This document shows positions 37,088-47,497 of a DNA stretch of 64,000 bases, piece after piece. The position numbers were made by a program, and so were the translations under genes. The first letter of the stretch is position 1; each line of letters opens with the position of its first letter. Source of the stretch: a bacterium endosymbiont of Pedicinus badii. Lineage in GTDB: Bacteria > Pseudomonadota > Gammaproteobacteria > Enterobacterales > Enterobacteriaceae. The stretch lies in the NCBI RefSeq assembly GCF_002075085.1, contig NZ_LKAS01000001.1:124001-188000 (forward strand). The letters run 5' to 3'. A model generated the notes under the pieces. That model did not search any database. It was not told the DNA's origin and saw nothing but the letters and a program-made list of their open reading frames with translations.

Positions 37088-38512
37088 ATGATTAGAAAAA
37101 CTAAAATAGTTGTTACTTTGGGTCCCTCTACTGATTTAGATAAAAATATAGAAAAATTGATTATTTCTGGAGCAGATATATTCCGTTTAAATTTTTCTCA
37201 TGGAGATTTTCAAGAACATGTAGGAAGAATAGAAAAAATAAAAAAAATTTCTTATAAACTAGGAAAATATGTAGGAATTTTAGGAGATTTACAAGGACCA
37301 AAATTAAGAGTAAAAACTTATAAAAAAGAAAATGTGGAACTTAGAGAAGGACAAAAATTTATTTTAAGTTGTCTTTCGAAAGAACTAACTAATCATTTTG
37401 TAGGAGTAATAAACTATGAAAAAATACTACAAGACATATTTTTAAAGGATATTCTTTTACTGGATGATGGAAAAATACAATTAAAAGTTGAAAAAATAGA
37501 AAAAAATACAATTTTTACTAAAGTTCTTACAGGAGGAGTTTTAGCAAATAATAAGGGAATTAATAAATTATACGGAGGTCTATCAGCAGAAACACTAACA
37601 AAAAAAGATAAAAAAGATATTAAAAAGTTATCTAATATGGAGATCAATTATCTAGCCATATCTTTTCCAAAAAATAAATCTGATATACTTTTAGCTAGAA
37701 AATTACTTAAAGAAGTAGGCAGTACAGCAAAAATTATCTCCAAAATAGAAAGGGCTGAAGTAGTAAAAAATAAAAGAAATATAGACGAAATGATTTTAGC
37801 ATCAGACGCTATTATGATTGCAAGAGGAGATTTAGGAGTTGAAATTGGATACGAAAATTTAATAAAAATACAAAAACAAATTATATTGAGATCTATAGAA
37901 TTGCAAAAACCAGTTATTACAGCAACGCAAATGATGGAATCTATGACATACAATCGTATTCCAACAAGAGCAGAAGTGATGGATGTTGCTAATTCTGTTT
38001 TAGATGGTACTGATTGTGTTATGCTTTCTGGAGAAACAGCTACAGGAAAATATCCAGTAGAAACTGTATTGAGTATGTCTAAAATTTGTTTAAAAGCAGA
38101 AAAAATAAAAGAAAAAACAATAAGAAATTTTGAAAAAATTACAAATTTACAAGAATCTATTGGAATATCTGCAATTTATATATCTAATATTTTTCATAAA
38201 ATAAAAGCTATTTTAGCATTTTCTATTTCTGAAAAAGTTTTAGTAAAAATGTCAAAAATGAATTGTAGAACTCCAATATTCTTTGTATCAGAAAATAAAA
38301 AAAATCTGTATAATTCTATTTTATGCAAAGGTATTTTTCCAGTATTTCAGATCAAAAATAAAAAAAAGTTTTCTTTACAAAAAAATATTATAGAAAAACT
38401 AAAATACAAAAAAATATTAAAAAAAAATGATTTAGTAGTGATTATCAAAAAAAATACAAAAACAAATTTCAAAAAATTTTTTAGTATAATGAAAATATTT
38501 CGAGTAGAATAA
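37088..38512 (+). CDS. pykA: Pyruvate kinase II
   Basis: 474 residues (E. coli PykA 480). RKTKIVVTLGPSTD at the start, the active-site signature ISKIERAEVV, MIARGDLGVEIG and ITATQMMESMTYNRIPTRAEVMDVANSVLDGTD (in part) are intact. It forms pyruvate and ATP from phosphoenolpyruvate. The C-terminal effector domain is less conserved. Neighbourhood with zwf identifies it as PykA rather than PykF. AAGGA stands before the ATG. Confidence 0.93.
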   Translation: MIRKTKIVVTLGPSTDLDKNIEKLIISGADIFRLNFSHGDFQEHVGRIEKIKKISYKLGKYVGILGDLQGPKLRVKTYKKENVELREGQKFILSCLSKELTNHFVGVINYEKILQDIFLKDILLLDDGKIQLKVEKIEKNTIFTKVLTGGVLANNKGINKLYGGLSAETLTKKDKKDIKKLSNMEINYLAISFPKNKSDILLARKLLKEVGSTAKIISKIERAEVVKNKRNIDEMILASDAIMIARGDLGVEIGYENLIKIQKQIILRSIELQKPVITATQMMESMTYNRIPTRAEVMDVANSVLDGTDCVMLSGETATGKYPVETVLSMSKICLKAEKIKEKTIRNFEKITNLQESIGISAIYISNIFHKIKAILAFSISEKVLVKMSKMNCRTPIFFVSENKKNLYNSILCKGIFPVFQIKNKKKFSLQKNIIEKLKYKKILKKNDLVVIIKKNTKTNFKKFFSIMKIFRVE

Positions 38513-38527
38513 AGAATTTTCTTAAAA

Positions 38528-39871
38528 ATGAAAAAAAAAGTAAGTCTTCCAGAAATTAATAATACAGTTCCAGTTTTTAAAAAAAATAGGAATTTTTTTA
38601 GAAATTTATTTGCTTTTTCTGGTCCAGGTTCTCTAGTAGCAGTAGGATATATGGATCCTGGAAATTGGATTACATCTATACAAGGAGGTGCTTTATACGA
38701 GTATTTATTAATTTCTGTGATCTTTGTTTCTAGTATTATTGCTATGTTTTTACAAGTACTTTGTATTAAGTTAGGAATAGTTACAGGTATGGATTTGGCT
38801 CAAGCAACTAATTTTTTAGTAAAAAATAAAAAAATTAATTTATGTTTATGGATAATAGCTGAATTATCTATAATCGCTACAGAAACAGCGGAAATTATAG
38901 GAAGTACAATTGCACTAAGTCTACTGTTCAAAATACCAATTATTTTTGGAACTATTATAACAATATTAGATGTTTTATTACTCTTAGAACTGACTAAATT
39001 TGGAATTAGAAAAATTGAAGCAATAGTATTTACTTTGATTTTTACAGTATTTCTAATTTTTTGTTACGAAGTTTTTTTGGCAAATCCGGATATGAAAAAA
39101 ATATTTTTATCTTTATTACCTAATAAAAAAATTTTATATTCTTATTCAAATGGAAATGATTCTTCTTTTTTTATATCTTTAGGAATTATAGGAGCTACTA
39201 TTATGCCTCACAATTTATACTTACATTCTTCTATAGTACAATCTAGAAGGTATATAAGAGAGAATGAAAAAGATATAAAAGAATCGATTAAATACGCCAT
39301 TTTTGATTCAAATATACAACTAAGTTTTTCTTTAATTATAAATTGCCTTCTCTTAATTTTGGGAGCTTCTTTGTTTTTCGGAAAATCTCCAGAAACAGTA
39401 GGAAAAATTTTTAAAATCTACTATTCTTTACAAAACAAAAATACTATAGGGGAAATTGCTAGTTCAACTTTATCTAATTTATTTGCAATTGCTCTACTTA
39501 TTTCTGGTCAAAGCGCTTCTATTACAGGAGCTTTATCTGGACAAATTGTAATGGAAGGATTTTTAAATTTTAGAATCTCAATTTGGAAGAGAAAAATGAT
39601 TACCAGATTTTTTGCAATTATTCCTGTTTTATTTTGTATATTTTTTTACGGAAATAATAACGATAAAATAGAGAAATTACTAATATATACGCAAATTTTT
39701 TTAAGTATAGCTCTTCCTGTATCAATTATACCATTGTTGTACATAACTTCATCAAAAAAAATAATGAAAAATTTTGTAAATAAAAAGTATCAAATATTTT
39801 TTGGATTTCTAATCGCTTTTATTTTAATTATCTTAAACATAAGATTGATATTAGAAATTTTTTTTAGTTAA
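38528..39871 (+). CDS. mntH: NRAMP-family Mn2+/Fe2+ transporter
   Basis: 447 residues (E. coli MntH 412) with eleven or so membrane helices. Metal-binding motif DPGNW in the first helix (SGPGSLVAVGYMDPGNW) and MPHN in the sixth (GATIMPHNLYLHSS). The longer N-terminus and the SGPG...YMDPGNW form look like the MntH group common in Firmicutes and some gammaproteobacteria, not like E. coli MntH (GYIDPGNF). It occupies the place of lpxM between pykA and mepM. It imports Mn2+/Fe2+ with protons. Horizontal origin is inferred from motif and position; a tree would be needed to prove it. Confidence 0.88.
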   Translation: MKKKVSLPEINNTVPVFKKNRNFFRNLFAFSGPGSLVAVGYMDPGNWITSIQGGALYEYLLISVIFVSSIIAMFLQVLCIKLGIVTGMDLAQATNFLVKNKKINLCLWIIAELSIIATETAEIIGSTIALSLLFKIPIIFGTIITILDVLLLLELTKFGIRKIEAIVFTLIFTVFLIFCYEVFLANPDMKKIFLSLLPNKKILYSYSNGNDSSFFISLGIIGATIMPHNLYLHSSIVQSRRYIRENEKDIKESIKYAIFDSNIQLSFSLIINCLLLILGASLFFGKSPETVGKIFKIYYSLQNKNTIGEIASSTLSNLFAIALLISGQSASITGALSGQIVMEGFLNFRISIWKRKMITRFFAIIPVLFCIFFYGNNNDKIEKLLIYTQIFLSIALPVSIIPLLYITSSKKIMKNFVNKKYQIFFGFLIAFILIILNIRLILEIFFS

Positions 39872-40994
39872 TCTTTAATTTAGGTAGTATATTTTTTATT
39901 TTTTCTAAATATCTTTTCTTTTTTTTTCCTGTAAGATTTTCTGTATACTGAAGATTAGTAGTTAAAGGATTAACCGCTTTTTTATTAACCCAAACTTCGA
40001 AATGCAAATGAGGACCTGTAGATCTACCTGTATTTCCAGATAAAGCAATTTTTTCTCCTACTTTTACTTTTTGTCCTTTTTTCACTAGTATTTTTTTTAA
40101 ATGCATGTATTTGCTGCTACAAATTTTATTATGTTTTATTTCTAGATAATTTCCTGCTTTTCTATCATTTTTACAAATTACTACTTCTCCATCTCCTATG
40201 GATACTATTGGTGTTCCTTTTAGTAAAGCAAAATCTACTCCTTTATGAGGGGATATTTTTTTTGTTACTGGATGAATTCTTGTTAAATTAAATGAAGAAG
40301 AAATACGAACTTTTTTTAGTATAGGAAATTTTATAAATTTTTTAGATAAAATTTTTGCGTTTTGATTATAAAAATTTCCATTTTTTTCTAAAAATGCAAA
40401 GTATTCTTTATTTTCTTGCAAAATACGGATTGCAATAATTCTATCAAATTTTTTTTCTAAAGAATATTTCTTATTTTCTAAAAGAAAAGCAAATTCTTTA
40501 ATTTTTTTTTGCGAATTAATTTGTGTTTTAAAAATCTCTTTTATTTCTTCTATTTGTTCTTTAGAAATAGTAAGGTTTTCCGTATAGTATAAAAACTTAT
40601 TTTTTTTTGTATCTCCCTTAATTAAAATATACCTATTTTCTTTTTCAGTACTTTTATTTATTTTGTTATTTTTCTCTCTAATAATGGAGGCATCGTAAAT
40701 TTTTTTTTTTCTTTTTAAAAGTTCTGTATCTATAATTTCTTTTTCTTCTTTAGTACGAATATATAAGTTTTTTTTATTTTTCTCTTTACTTAAAAAAATT
40801 GGGTTTGTTTTTTCCAATGTAGAATAAAAAAAAATTTTTTTTATTTTTTTGTAAATCTTATAAATTTCTAAAAAAAGTAAATTTTTTCTAATTTCTGTAA
40901 AGAAAATTAGATTTTCGCATTGTACGATATGAGTAAATGTTAATATAAATAAAAAAAGTGCTAGTATTTTTACTATTTTAAAAAAAAAATTCAT
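39864..40994 (-). CDS. mepM: MepM-type M23 murein endopeptidase
   Basis: 376 residues (E. coli MepM 440). N-terminal membrane anchor/signal at about 5-26, a degenerate Lys-rich middle, and a C-terminal LytM domain with zinc ligands in HKGVDFALLKGT and HLHFEVW and the catalytic region GNTGRSTGP. It cuts D-Ala-mDAP cross-links in peptidoglycan, allowing wall growth. It ends a tight reverse-strand unit aspS-yebC-ruvC-mepM (gaps of 5-18 bases). The 3' end overlaps mntH by 8 bases. Confidence 0.92.
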   Translation of the reverse strand: MNFFFKIVKILALFLFILTFTHIVQCENLIFFTEIRKNLLFLEIYKIYKKIKKIFFYSTLEKTNPIFLSKEKNKKNLYIRTKEEKEIIDTELLKRKKKIYDASIIREKNNKINKSTEKENRYILIKGDTKKNKFLYYTENLTISKEQIEEIKEIFKTQINSQKKIKEFAFLLENKKYSLEKKFDRIIAIRILQENKEYFAFLEKNGNFYNQNAKILSKKFIKFPILKKVRISSSFNLTRIHPVTKKISPHKGVDFALLKGTPIVSIGDGEVVICKNDRKAGNYLEIKHNKICSSKYMHLKKILVKKGQKVKVGEKIALSGNTGRSTGPHLHFEVWVNKKAVNPLTTNLQYTENLTGKKKKRYLEKIKNILPKLKIN

Positions 40995-40999
40995 AATTT

Positions 41000-41482
41000 T
41001 TATATTTTATTTTTTAAAAATATAAAATAGTGTGTCATAGCAACTGCTAAAGCATCTATAGAATCTTGTTTTATACTTCTATTCTGAATACTAAAAAATT
41101 TAGAAACAATTTCAAAAATATAGTCTTTTTTTGCATTACCAAATCCAGTGACTATTTTTTTTATCGTTTTTATAGAATACTGAAATATAGGTATTTTGAA
41201 TTTTGTAGCACTAAGTATTGCAGCAGAACTAGCTTGAGATAGTTTTAAAGAATTTTTTGCGTTCTTACCTATAAAAACTTCTTCTATTACAAAATAATTT
41301 GGATTAAATTTTCTAATAATTTTATTTATTTCTAAATATATATATCTTAAAAAGTAATAAGAATTTTTTTGATATTTTTTTTTTACTGGTATGCATCCAC
41401 TATTGATATAAAAATTTTTTTCTATTATTCCGTATCCTGTAACAGTAGATCCAGGATCAATTCCTAGTATAATATATTTCAT
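41000..41482 (-). CDS. ruvC: RuvC, Holliday junction resolvase
   Basis: 160 residues (E. coli 173). RNase H-fold acidic residues: Asp9 in GIDPGSTVTGYGII, Glu in VIEEVFIGKNAKNSLKLSQA and the Asp pair in QDSIDALAVAMTH. It cuts four-way DNA junctions symmetrically. E. coli has ruvAB close by; here the next gene is mepM, so ruvAB are absent at this locus. It starts 5 bases after yebC. Confidence 0.95.
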   Translation of the reverse strand: MKYIILGIDPGSTVTGYGIIEKNFYINSGCIPVKKKYQKNSYYFLRYIYLEINKIIRKFNPNYFVIEEVFIGKNAKNSLKLSQASSAAILSATKFKIPIFQYSIKTIKKIVTGFGNAKKDYIFEIVSKFFSIQNRSIKQDSIDALAVAMTHYFIFLKNKI

Positions 41483-41487
41483 ATGTT

Positions 41488-42213
41488 TTAATTTTTTAAA
41501 ATAGTTATTTTATTCATATTATGGTATACTTTTGATACTTCCCCCATAGATTTTAATTCATTAATAAATTTAAGAACTTTTTCTTTTTTATTACTACAAA
41601 TTTCAATTCTATTTTTTGGAATCATAAGTACTTTTTTATAAATTATTTTAGTATTTTTTTTTTCTAAAAAAAAGCTAATTTTCTCAAAATAAGTTTTTAA
41701 AACATACAAAACTGTAAAATTTTTAATATTGAATATATCTTCTATTCCAATTTCAATCATTTTTTCTATCATTTTTTGTTTTAAAAGTTTTGAATATACT
41801 AAAAATACACCCATTTCTTTAAAAATATGAGATACAGAATTATTTTTCGATACGTTACCATTGAATTTAGAAAATACTTTTTTTATTTTTGAGAGTACAA
41901 TACTAAAATTACTACATATACAAAAAATTAAAATTGCTATTCCTTCTGGGCCATATCCTTCTATAAAAAATTCTTTTTTTAGAGAATTTTTTTTAAATTT
42001 AGAAATAATTTTCAGTACATTACTTTTAGGCATATTGTACAAAGAAGATTTTTCTATAATAGATCGTAATTTGTAATTTTTTGTTGGATCAATTCCTCCA
42101 AATTTTATAGCAGAGTATATTTCTCTAACAATTTTATTAAAAATTTTTTCTCTTTTAGAATCTTTGTATGCTTTTCTATATTTCGTATTTGACCATTTAC
42201 TGTGACCAGACAT
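41488..42213 (-). CDS. yebC: YebC/PmpR-family protein
   Basis: 241 residues (E. coli YebC 246). It starts MSGHSKWSNTKYRKAYKDSKR, the family signature (normally GHSKWANIKHRK). YGPEGIAILIFC and SHIFKEMGVF are also typical. Members act as transcription regulators or, by more recent work, help ribosomes through difficult sequences such as polyproline. If the latter holds here, the ten-proline run in the autotransporter would be a possible client (inference). It is in the unit aspS-yebC-ruvC-mepM. Confidence 0.92.
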   Translation of the reverse strand: MSGHSKWSNTKYRKAYKDSKREKIFNKIVREIYSAIKFGGIDPTKNYKLRSIIEKSSLYNMPKSNVLKIISKFKKNSLKKEFFIEGYGPEGIAILIFCICSNFSIVLSKIKKVFSKFNGNVSKNNSVSHIFKEMGVFLVYSKLLKQKMIEKMIEIGIEDIFNIKNFTVLYVLKTYFEKISFFLEKKNTKIIYKKVLMIPKNRIEICSNKKEKVLKFINELKSMGEVSKVYHNMNKITILKN

Positions 42214-42231
42214 AATTTACCTAATTAAAAG

Positions 42232-43983
42232 TTAATAAAACTTGTATAGATTTAATTCTTTAAGAAGATTTTTATCTATATTATTAGGTGAATTTGTCAT
42301 TAAATCAATAGCAGAAGTAGTTTTTGGAAATGCTATTACATCTCTAATATTTTTTGAATCAGTTAGTATCATAATAAGTCTATCTAAACCTATAGCAAAA
42401 CCAGCATGTGGGGGAGCGCCAAATTTTAAAGCATTTAGAAAAAAAGAAAGATTGCCAAAATTTCTTTTTTTATCAATATTTAGAATTTTAAAAATAGATT
42501 TTTGCATTTTATACTCAAAAATACGAACTGATCCACTTCCTATTTCGAATCCATTTATTACTAAGTCATAAGAGTCGGATACGATATTTAAAAGATTTTT
42601 AGAAGAATCTTTTATTTTTATTTTTTTATTTTTTGGAGATGTAAAAGGATGTCTTCCAGAAATAATTTTTCCTGATTCATCTCTTACGAACATTGGAAAA
42701 TCTGTTACCCAAATAGGATTCCAAGAACTATAATTTTTAATGAAAGATTTTGAATATTTTCCAAATCTTTCTTTTATATTGTTAAAAATTGCTATATCTT
42801 GTATATCTTCAAAATTATAGAAAAATAAAAAATCTTTATTTTCACAATTAGCAATTTTTGATATTTTTTCAATTGAATAAGTAGATAAAATTTTTTTTAA
42901 AGGACCAAAAAATTCTAATTTTCTATTCTTTAGAATAATTTGTGTCCAGGAAATATAAGGATAGTATTTTTGAAAAATTTTAGAAAAGTATTTTTCTTGT
43001 ATCTTATAAATATCTTTTTGCATGTCTGAACTAGATAATTTAAAACAAAGGGAATATTTTTTTTTTTTAGTTTTTATTTTGTATTGAACATTGCTATTTT
43101 TTATTTTTATAAATTGTATTTTATTCCTTAAATCTGGTTGATCATTTCCAAAACGTAAAATACAATTTTTATAGGAAATTCTTTGAAATTTTGGAAGAAA
43201 AATATTAAAAATTTTTTTCCAAACTATTCGAATTAGATTTTCTATGATATTTTGTATAGATCTTGCGTTTGCAAAAGCAACTTCTAAATCTATTTGTGTA
43301 AATTCAGGTTGTCTATTTGATCTTAAATCTTCATCTCTAAAGCATTTGGCTATCTGATAGTATTTTTCAAATCCAGAAATCATAAGAATTTGTTTAAAAA
43401 CTTGAGGTGATTGTGGAAGAGAATAAAATTTATTTTTTTGCACTCTACTTGGAATTATATAATTTCTAGCTCCTTCTTCTGTAGAATGCGAAAGTATAGG
43501 AGTTTCTATTTCTAAAAATTTTTTTTTATAAAAAAAATTTCTAATTATTTCTATTACTTTGGATCTTATTTTAATGTTTTTCTGCATTTTTTTGCTTCTT
43601 AAATCAAGATATCTAAATTTTAATCTTTTTTCCTCAGAAGATTCTTTTTGTATTTCTATAGGTATGTTGTCTGAAATATTTATAATTTCTATTTTTTTAG
43701 CTATAATTTCAAACTTTTCTTTATTTTCATGATCTAAAATTTGATCTTTTGGTTTTTTCTGAACTATTCCAAAAATTTTTACACAAGATTCATTTTTTAA
43801 AGATTTTGCTAACTCAAATACTGTTTTTTTTTCTTTTATACAAATAACTTGTACTTCTCCAGTAAAGTCTCTTATTTTTATAAATACTAAATTTTTTAGA
43901 ATTCTAATTGTGCTGATCCATCCAAAAATTTTAACTTTTTTTTTTTCTAATAAATTTATATTTTTACAGTACGTTCTTTTCAT
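42232..43983 (-). CDS. aspS: Aspartyl-tRNA synthetase
   Basis: 583 residues from the ATG at 43983 ([15 protein letters not shown], aligning with E. coli MRTEYCGQL); an ATG four codons upstream is in frame but not supported by homology. Class II synthetase: N-terminal OB fold, motif 2 [20 protein letters not shown] and motif 3 GLDRLIMIL. The bacterial insertion domain is present but weakly conserved (E. coli enzyme 590). It is the first gene of the unit with yebC, ruvC and mepM. Confidence 0.96.
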   Translation of the reverse strand: MKRTYCKNINLLEKKKVKIFGWISTIRILKNLVFIKIRDFTGEVQVICIKEKKTVFELAKSLKNESCVKIFGIVQKKPKDQILDHENKEKFEIIAKKIEIINISDNIPIEIQKESSEEKRLKFRYLDLRSKKMQKNIKIRSKVIEIIRNFFYKKKFLEIETPILSHSTEEGARNYIIPSRVQKNKFYSLPQSPQVFKQILMISGFEKYYQIAKCFRDEDLRSNRQPEFTQIDLEVAFANARSIQNIIENLIRIVWKKIFNIFLPKFQRISYKNCILRFGNDQPDLRNKIQFIKIKNSNVQYKIKTKKKKYSLCFKLSSSDMQKDIYKIQEKYFSKIFQKYYPYISWTQIILKNRKLEFFGPLKKILSTYSIEKISKIANCENKDFLFFYNFEDIQDIAIFNNIKERFGKYSKSFIKNYSSWNPIWVTDFPMFVRDESGKIISGRHPFTSPKNKKIKIKDSSKNLLNIVSDSYDLVINGFEIGSGSVRIFEYKMQKSIFKILNIDKKRNFGNLSFFLNALKFGAPPHAGFAIGLDRLIMILTDSKNIRDVIAFPKTTSAIDLMTNSPNNIDKNLLKELNLYKFY

Positions 43984-44104
43984 AAAGAAAACCATTTTTT
44001 TAAATTATATGAATATTTTATATTTTTATACTTGTTTGCTAATTATTCAATATACTAAAATAAAAAAATAAAACAATCTTAATTTTTTATTTTAAGAGGT
44101 AAAA

Positions 44105-45826
44105 TTGGACATACACTCTATAGTACTAAAGAAAATTAGTATAATACTACAAAAAATGAAAATTGTAGGAATTTCTCTAATACGTTTAAAAACTTCAGAA
44201 AATGAAAAGTTTGGAGACTATCAAATAAATGGAATTATAAATATTGCTAAAAAAAATGATATTGAAGTTTCTTATTTATCTCAATGCTTTATTTTTTGTC
44301 TAAAAAAAAATAAAATTTTTTCAAAAATTGAAATGACTAAATTAGGATTTATAAATCTTTTTTTAAATACGAAATGGATTGAGAGATTATTACTAATTTT
44401 TTTCAAAAAAAAAAACTTTTGTTTTTATAAAACAAAAAATTCAAAAATAATTTTAGATTATTCTTCTCCTAATTTAGCAAAAAGTATGCATATTGGACAT
44501 ATAAGGTCTACTATAATAGGAGATTGTTTTGCAAGAGTTTTTTCTTTTTTAGGAAATAAAGTAATTAGGATTAATCATTTAGGGGATTGGGGAATAAATT
44601 TTGGAATTCTAATAGCTTATATAATAAAATATAAAATAAAAAAGTACGAAAATATACTTTTTTTAGATGCAGTATACAAAAAAGCTAGAAAAATGTATGA
44701 AAAAGATAAAGAATTTTCTTATTTTGCAGAAAATTGTGCCTTTAAATTACAAAATAAAGATAAATTATGTACAGATATATGGAAAAGAATTACTAATGTA
44801 TCAATTAAAGAAAATCAAAAAATTTATAACCTTTTAGATATTAAACTTTCATTAAAAAATAATTTAGGAGAAAGTTTTTACAATACTACTATAAAAAAAG
44901 TTATAGAAAAATTAAAATACAAAAAAATAGCAAATAACAAAAATAACAAAATAGTTGTTTTTTTAAAAAATTTTAAGAATAGAGATAATAAAAATATGGG
45001 AGTTATCTTAAAAAAAAATGGATTGTATCTTTACGCGGCTACAGAAATTGCTTGTTTAAAGTACAGATACAAAAAATTTCTTCCCAAGAAAATTATATAC
45101 TGTATTGATACTAGACAAAAACAGCATCTTATGCAAAGTTGGGAGATTTGTAGAAAAGCAAGTTTTGTTCCAAAAAATTTGATTTTACAGCATTATAATT
45201 TTGGTATGATTTTAAATAGCAAAAGAAAACCTTTTAAAACAAGATCTGGAAAAACAGTCAATTTAAAAGGAATTATTAATCGTTTTATAAAAGATACAAA
45301 AAAAGTTATTTTTGCAAGAAATTCCGGTATTCAAAAAGAAAAATTAGAAAAATTATCACAAGTATTAGGAATTGGATCAATCAAATATTTCGAACTTTCT
45401 AAGAATAGGAAGTTAGATTATGTTTTCAATTTTGATAATATGCTAAAATTCAAAGGAAATACAGTGCTTTACATACAATATACTTACTGTAGAATACTAT
45501 CTCTATTAAAAAAAAATAAGTATTTTTCTTACAAAGAAAAGAAAAAAAAAATTATTATTTCTTCTATAGAAGAAAAGAAACTGGCTATTCAAATACTTAG
45601 ATTAGGAGAAACTCTTTCTATTTTACAAAAATTTAAAATGCCGAATATTTTATGCGAATATTTGTACAAAATAGCCTTACTATTCTCCATTTTTTACGAA
45701 AAATTTAATATAATGAACAGTAAAAAAAATAAAAAAATCAGTAGATTGCATCTATCTTACTTATCTGCAAAAATTATAAAATTATGCTTAAATTTTTTAG
45801 GAATAAAAACAGTAAAAGAGATTTAG
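44105..45826 (+). CDS. argS: Arginyl-tRNA synthetase
   Basis: 573 residues (E. coli 577), class I. The start is TTG at 44105, preceded by AGAGG. The N-terminal additional domain is followed by LDYSSPNLAKSMHIGHIRSTIIGD with the HIGH-type motif, and the C-terminal anticodon-binding domain has QYTYCRILSLL. The end is four bases into murJ on the other strand. It is strongly Lys/Ile/Asn biased like its neighbours, with no break visible. Confidence 0.96.
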   Translation: MDIHSIVLKKISIILQKMKIVGISLIRLKTSENEKFGDYQINGIINIAKKNDIEVSYLSQCFIFCLKKNKIFSKIEMTKLGFINLFLNTKWIERLLLIFFKKKNFCFYKTKNSKIILDYSSPNLAKSMHIGHIRSTIIGDCFARVFSFLGNKVIRINHLGDWGINFGILIAYIIKYKIKKYENILFLDAVYKKARKMYEKDKEFSYFAENCAFKLQNKDKLCTDIWKRITNVSIKENQKIYNLLDIKLSLKNNLGESFYNTTIKKVIEKLKYKKIANNKNNKIVVFLKNFKNRDNKNMGVILKKNGLYLYAATEIACLKYRYKKFLPKKIIYCIDTRQKQHLMQSWEICRKASFVPKNLILQHYNFGMILNSKRKPFKTRSGKTVNLKGIINRFIKDTKKVIFARNSGIQKEKLEKLSQVLGIGSIKYFELSKNRKLDYVFNFDNMLKFKGNTVLYIQYTYCRILSLLKKNKYFSYKEKKKKIIISSIEEKKLAIQILRLGETLSILQKFKMPNILCEYLYKIALLFSIFYEKFNIMNSKKNKKISRLHLSYLSAKIIKLCLNFLGIKTVKEI

Positions 45827-47349
45827 TTTCTAAAATTTTTATAGTTTATTTCAAAAATTGAAAAAACTGAAAAATATACAAAAATTCCCAAAAAAATTGC
45901 GGAAAATAAGTAAAAAAACTTTTTTTTTGTTTCAAAATTTTCAAAAAAAATAAAATATGAAAGAAAAAATTTCAAAAAAAATACCATAAATAAACTTGAA
46001 AAAAATATTTTAATCAAAGTTTTTTGATAATTTTTTATGGAAAAAATACTTTTTTTTTTCATTCTAAAAAAAAGAAATACACAATTAAATACGTTAGAAA
46101 AAATTAAAGAAATAAACATACCTTCTTGTTTTAAAAAATAAACCAAAAGTAGATTTGTCAATTGTGAAAAAATCATGGTATAAAAAGATGCTTGAATTGG
46201 AGTTTTAAAGTCTTTTCTAGAAATAAATCCTAAAAGAAGTATTTTATATACTATTGTGAAAAATATTCCTATGGAAGCAATTTTCAAAAATTTTGATACT
46301 ATAAAAGAATCGAAATAAGAAAATTTTCCATATTGAAAAAAACAAACTACTATAGGAAATGAAAGAGTAAATACTGCAATTGATACAGGAATTGTACAAA
46401 TAGCTCCTATTTTGATGCTATTTTGTATAGTTTTATAGTATTTACTGTAGTTTTTTTTTTGTATAAGTCTAGATAGATACGGCAATAATATTACTGTTAT
46501 AGCATAACATAGAATACCACAAGGTATTTCTATAATTCTTTCTGTATAATAGATCCATGAAATTGAATTAGGTACTAAAAAAGAAAAAATAATTGTACTA
46601 GTAATGTAAGAAATTTGTGGTACTATAGAAACTAGTATACCAGAACAAGTTTTTTGAAATACTAAAAATGCATCTTTATGAAATTCTATTTTAGGAAAAA
46701 CTAGCATGTCTATTTTTTTTAAAAAAGGAATTTGGTATAAGCACTGTAAAATTCCTCCAAATAGAACAGAAAAGGATAAAAAAATTGTCTCCTCTCCTAA
46801 ATGAAAAGGATAGAAAAAAAGTATGAAGCATACAATGCTAAAGTTTAAAAAAAAAGGAGAAATTACTGGAATAAAAAGTTTTTTCCAAGCATACAATGCT
46901 ATATTAAATAAACAAGATAAAGAAATAAATACCAAATAAGGAAATACTATTTTTATTAAATTATTAGCTAAATCAAAATATTGTTTATATATAAATAGTA
47001 TTCCAGGAGCTAATAAAAATAAAAATACAGAAGAAAAAATAACACCTGTTATACTAATAATAACTAAAATGAGTAATAGCCATCCAAAAATGAGAGAAAA
47101 AAATTTTTTTGTTTTTTTGTGAGAGTTATTTTTTTTGTATTCTATAAAAATAGGAAAAAATGCTTGAAAAAAAGCTCCTTCCGCAAAAATCTTTCTTAAA
47201 AAATTTGGTATTTTAAAAGCAATAAAAAAAATCCCTATTTCAGGAGTAGTACCAAAATAATTAGCAATACACACATCTCTTACAAAACCAGAAATCCTAG
47301 AAAATAATATTGTAATGCTAATCTGTAAGATTTTTTTTATTAAATTCAT
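45823..47349 (-). CDS. murJ: MurJ, lipid II flippase
   Basis: 508 residues (E. coli 511) with about 14 membrane helices. N-terminal motif SGFVRDVCIANYFGTTPEIGIFFIAFKIPNFLRKIFAEGAFFQAFFP (in parts) is the MVF-family hallmark, with the functional Arg and Glu in RDV and AEGAF. It moves lipid-linked peptidoglycan precursor across the inner membrane. It agrees with dadX, mepM and lpp in showing that this bacterium still builds a murein wall. Confidence 0.95.
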   Translation of the reverse strand: MNLIKKILQISITILFSRISGFVRDVCIANYFGTTPEIGIFFIAFKIPNFLRKIFAEGAFFQAFFPIFIEYKKNNSHKKTKKFFSLIFGWLLLILVIISITGVIFSSVFLFLLAPGILFIYKQYFDLANNLIKIVFPYLVFISLSCLFNIALYAWKKLFIPVISPFFLNFSIVCFILFFYPFHLGEETIFLSFSVLFGGILQCLYQIPFLKKIDMLVFPKIEFHKDAFLVFQKTCSGILVSIVPQISYITSTIIFSFLVPNSISWIYYTERIIEIPCGILCYAITVILLPYLSRLIQKKNYSKYYKTIQNSIKIGAICTIPVSIAVFTLSFPIVVCFFQYGKFSYFDSFIVSKFLKIASIGIFFTIVYKILLLGFISRKDFKTPIQASFYTMIFSQLTNLLLVYFLKQEGMFISLIFSNVFNCVFLFFRMKKKSIFSIKNYQKTLIKIFFSSLFMVFFLKFFLSYFIFFENFETKKKFFYLFSAIFLGIFVYFSVFSIFEINYKNFRN

Positions 47350-47381
47350 ATTTGTAATTTTATTTAGTTATTTTTATAGTA

Positions 47382-47387
47382 TATAAT
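47382..47387 (+). promoter_or_regulatory. -10 box of tRNA-Ser(GGA)
   Basis: A perfect TATAAT ends 10 bases before the tRNA. No convincing -35 hexamer is seen at 16-18 bases upstream. Confidence 0.35.
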
Positions 47388-47397
47388 ATAAGAAAGA

Positions 47398-47485
47398 GGT
47401 GAGATGTCTGAGAGGCTTAAAGAACATGCCTGGAAAGCGTGTATACGTTAATAACGTATCGAGGGTTCGAATCCCTCTCTCACCG
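47398..47485 (+). tRNA. tRNA-Ser (anticodon GGA)
   Basis: Class II tRNA. Acceptor GGTGAGA/TCTCACC, anticodon stem CATGC/GCGTG around CTGGAAA, long variable arm ATACGTTAATAACGTAT and T-arm GAGGGTTCGAATCCCTC. Discriminator G, as required for serine. CCA is not encoded. Confidence 0.96.
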
Positions 47486-47497
47486 TACTATATTTTT

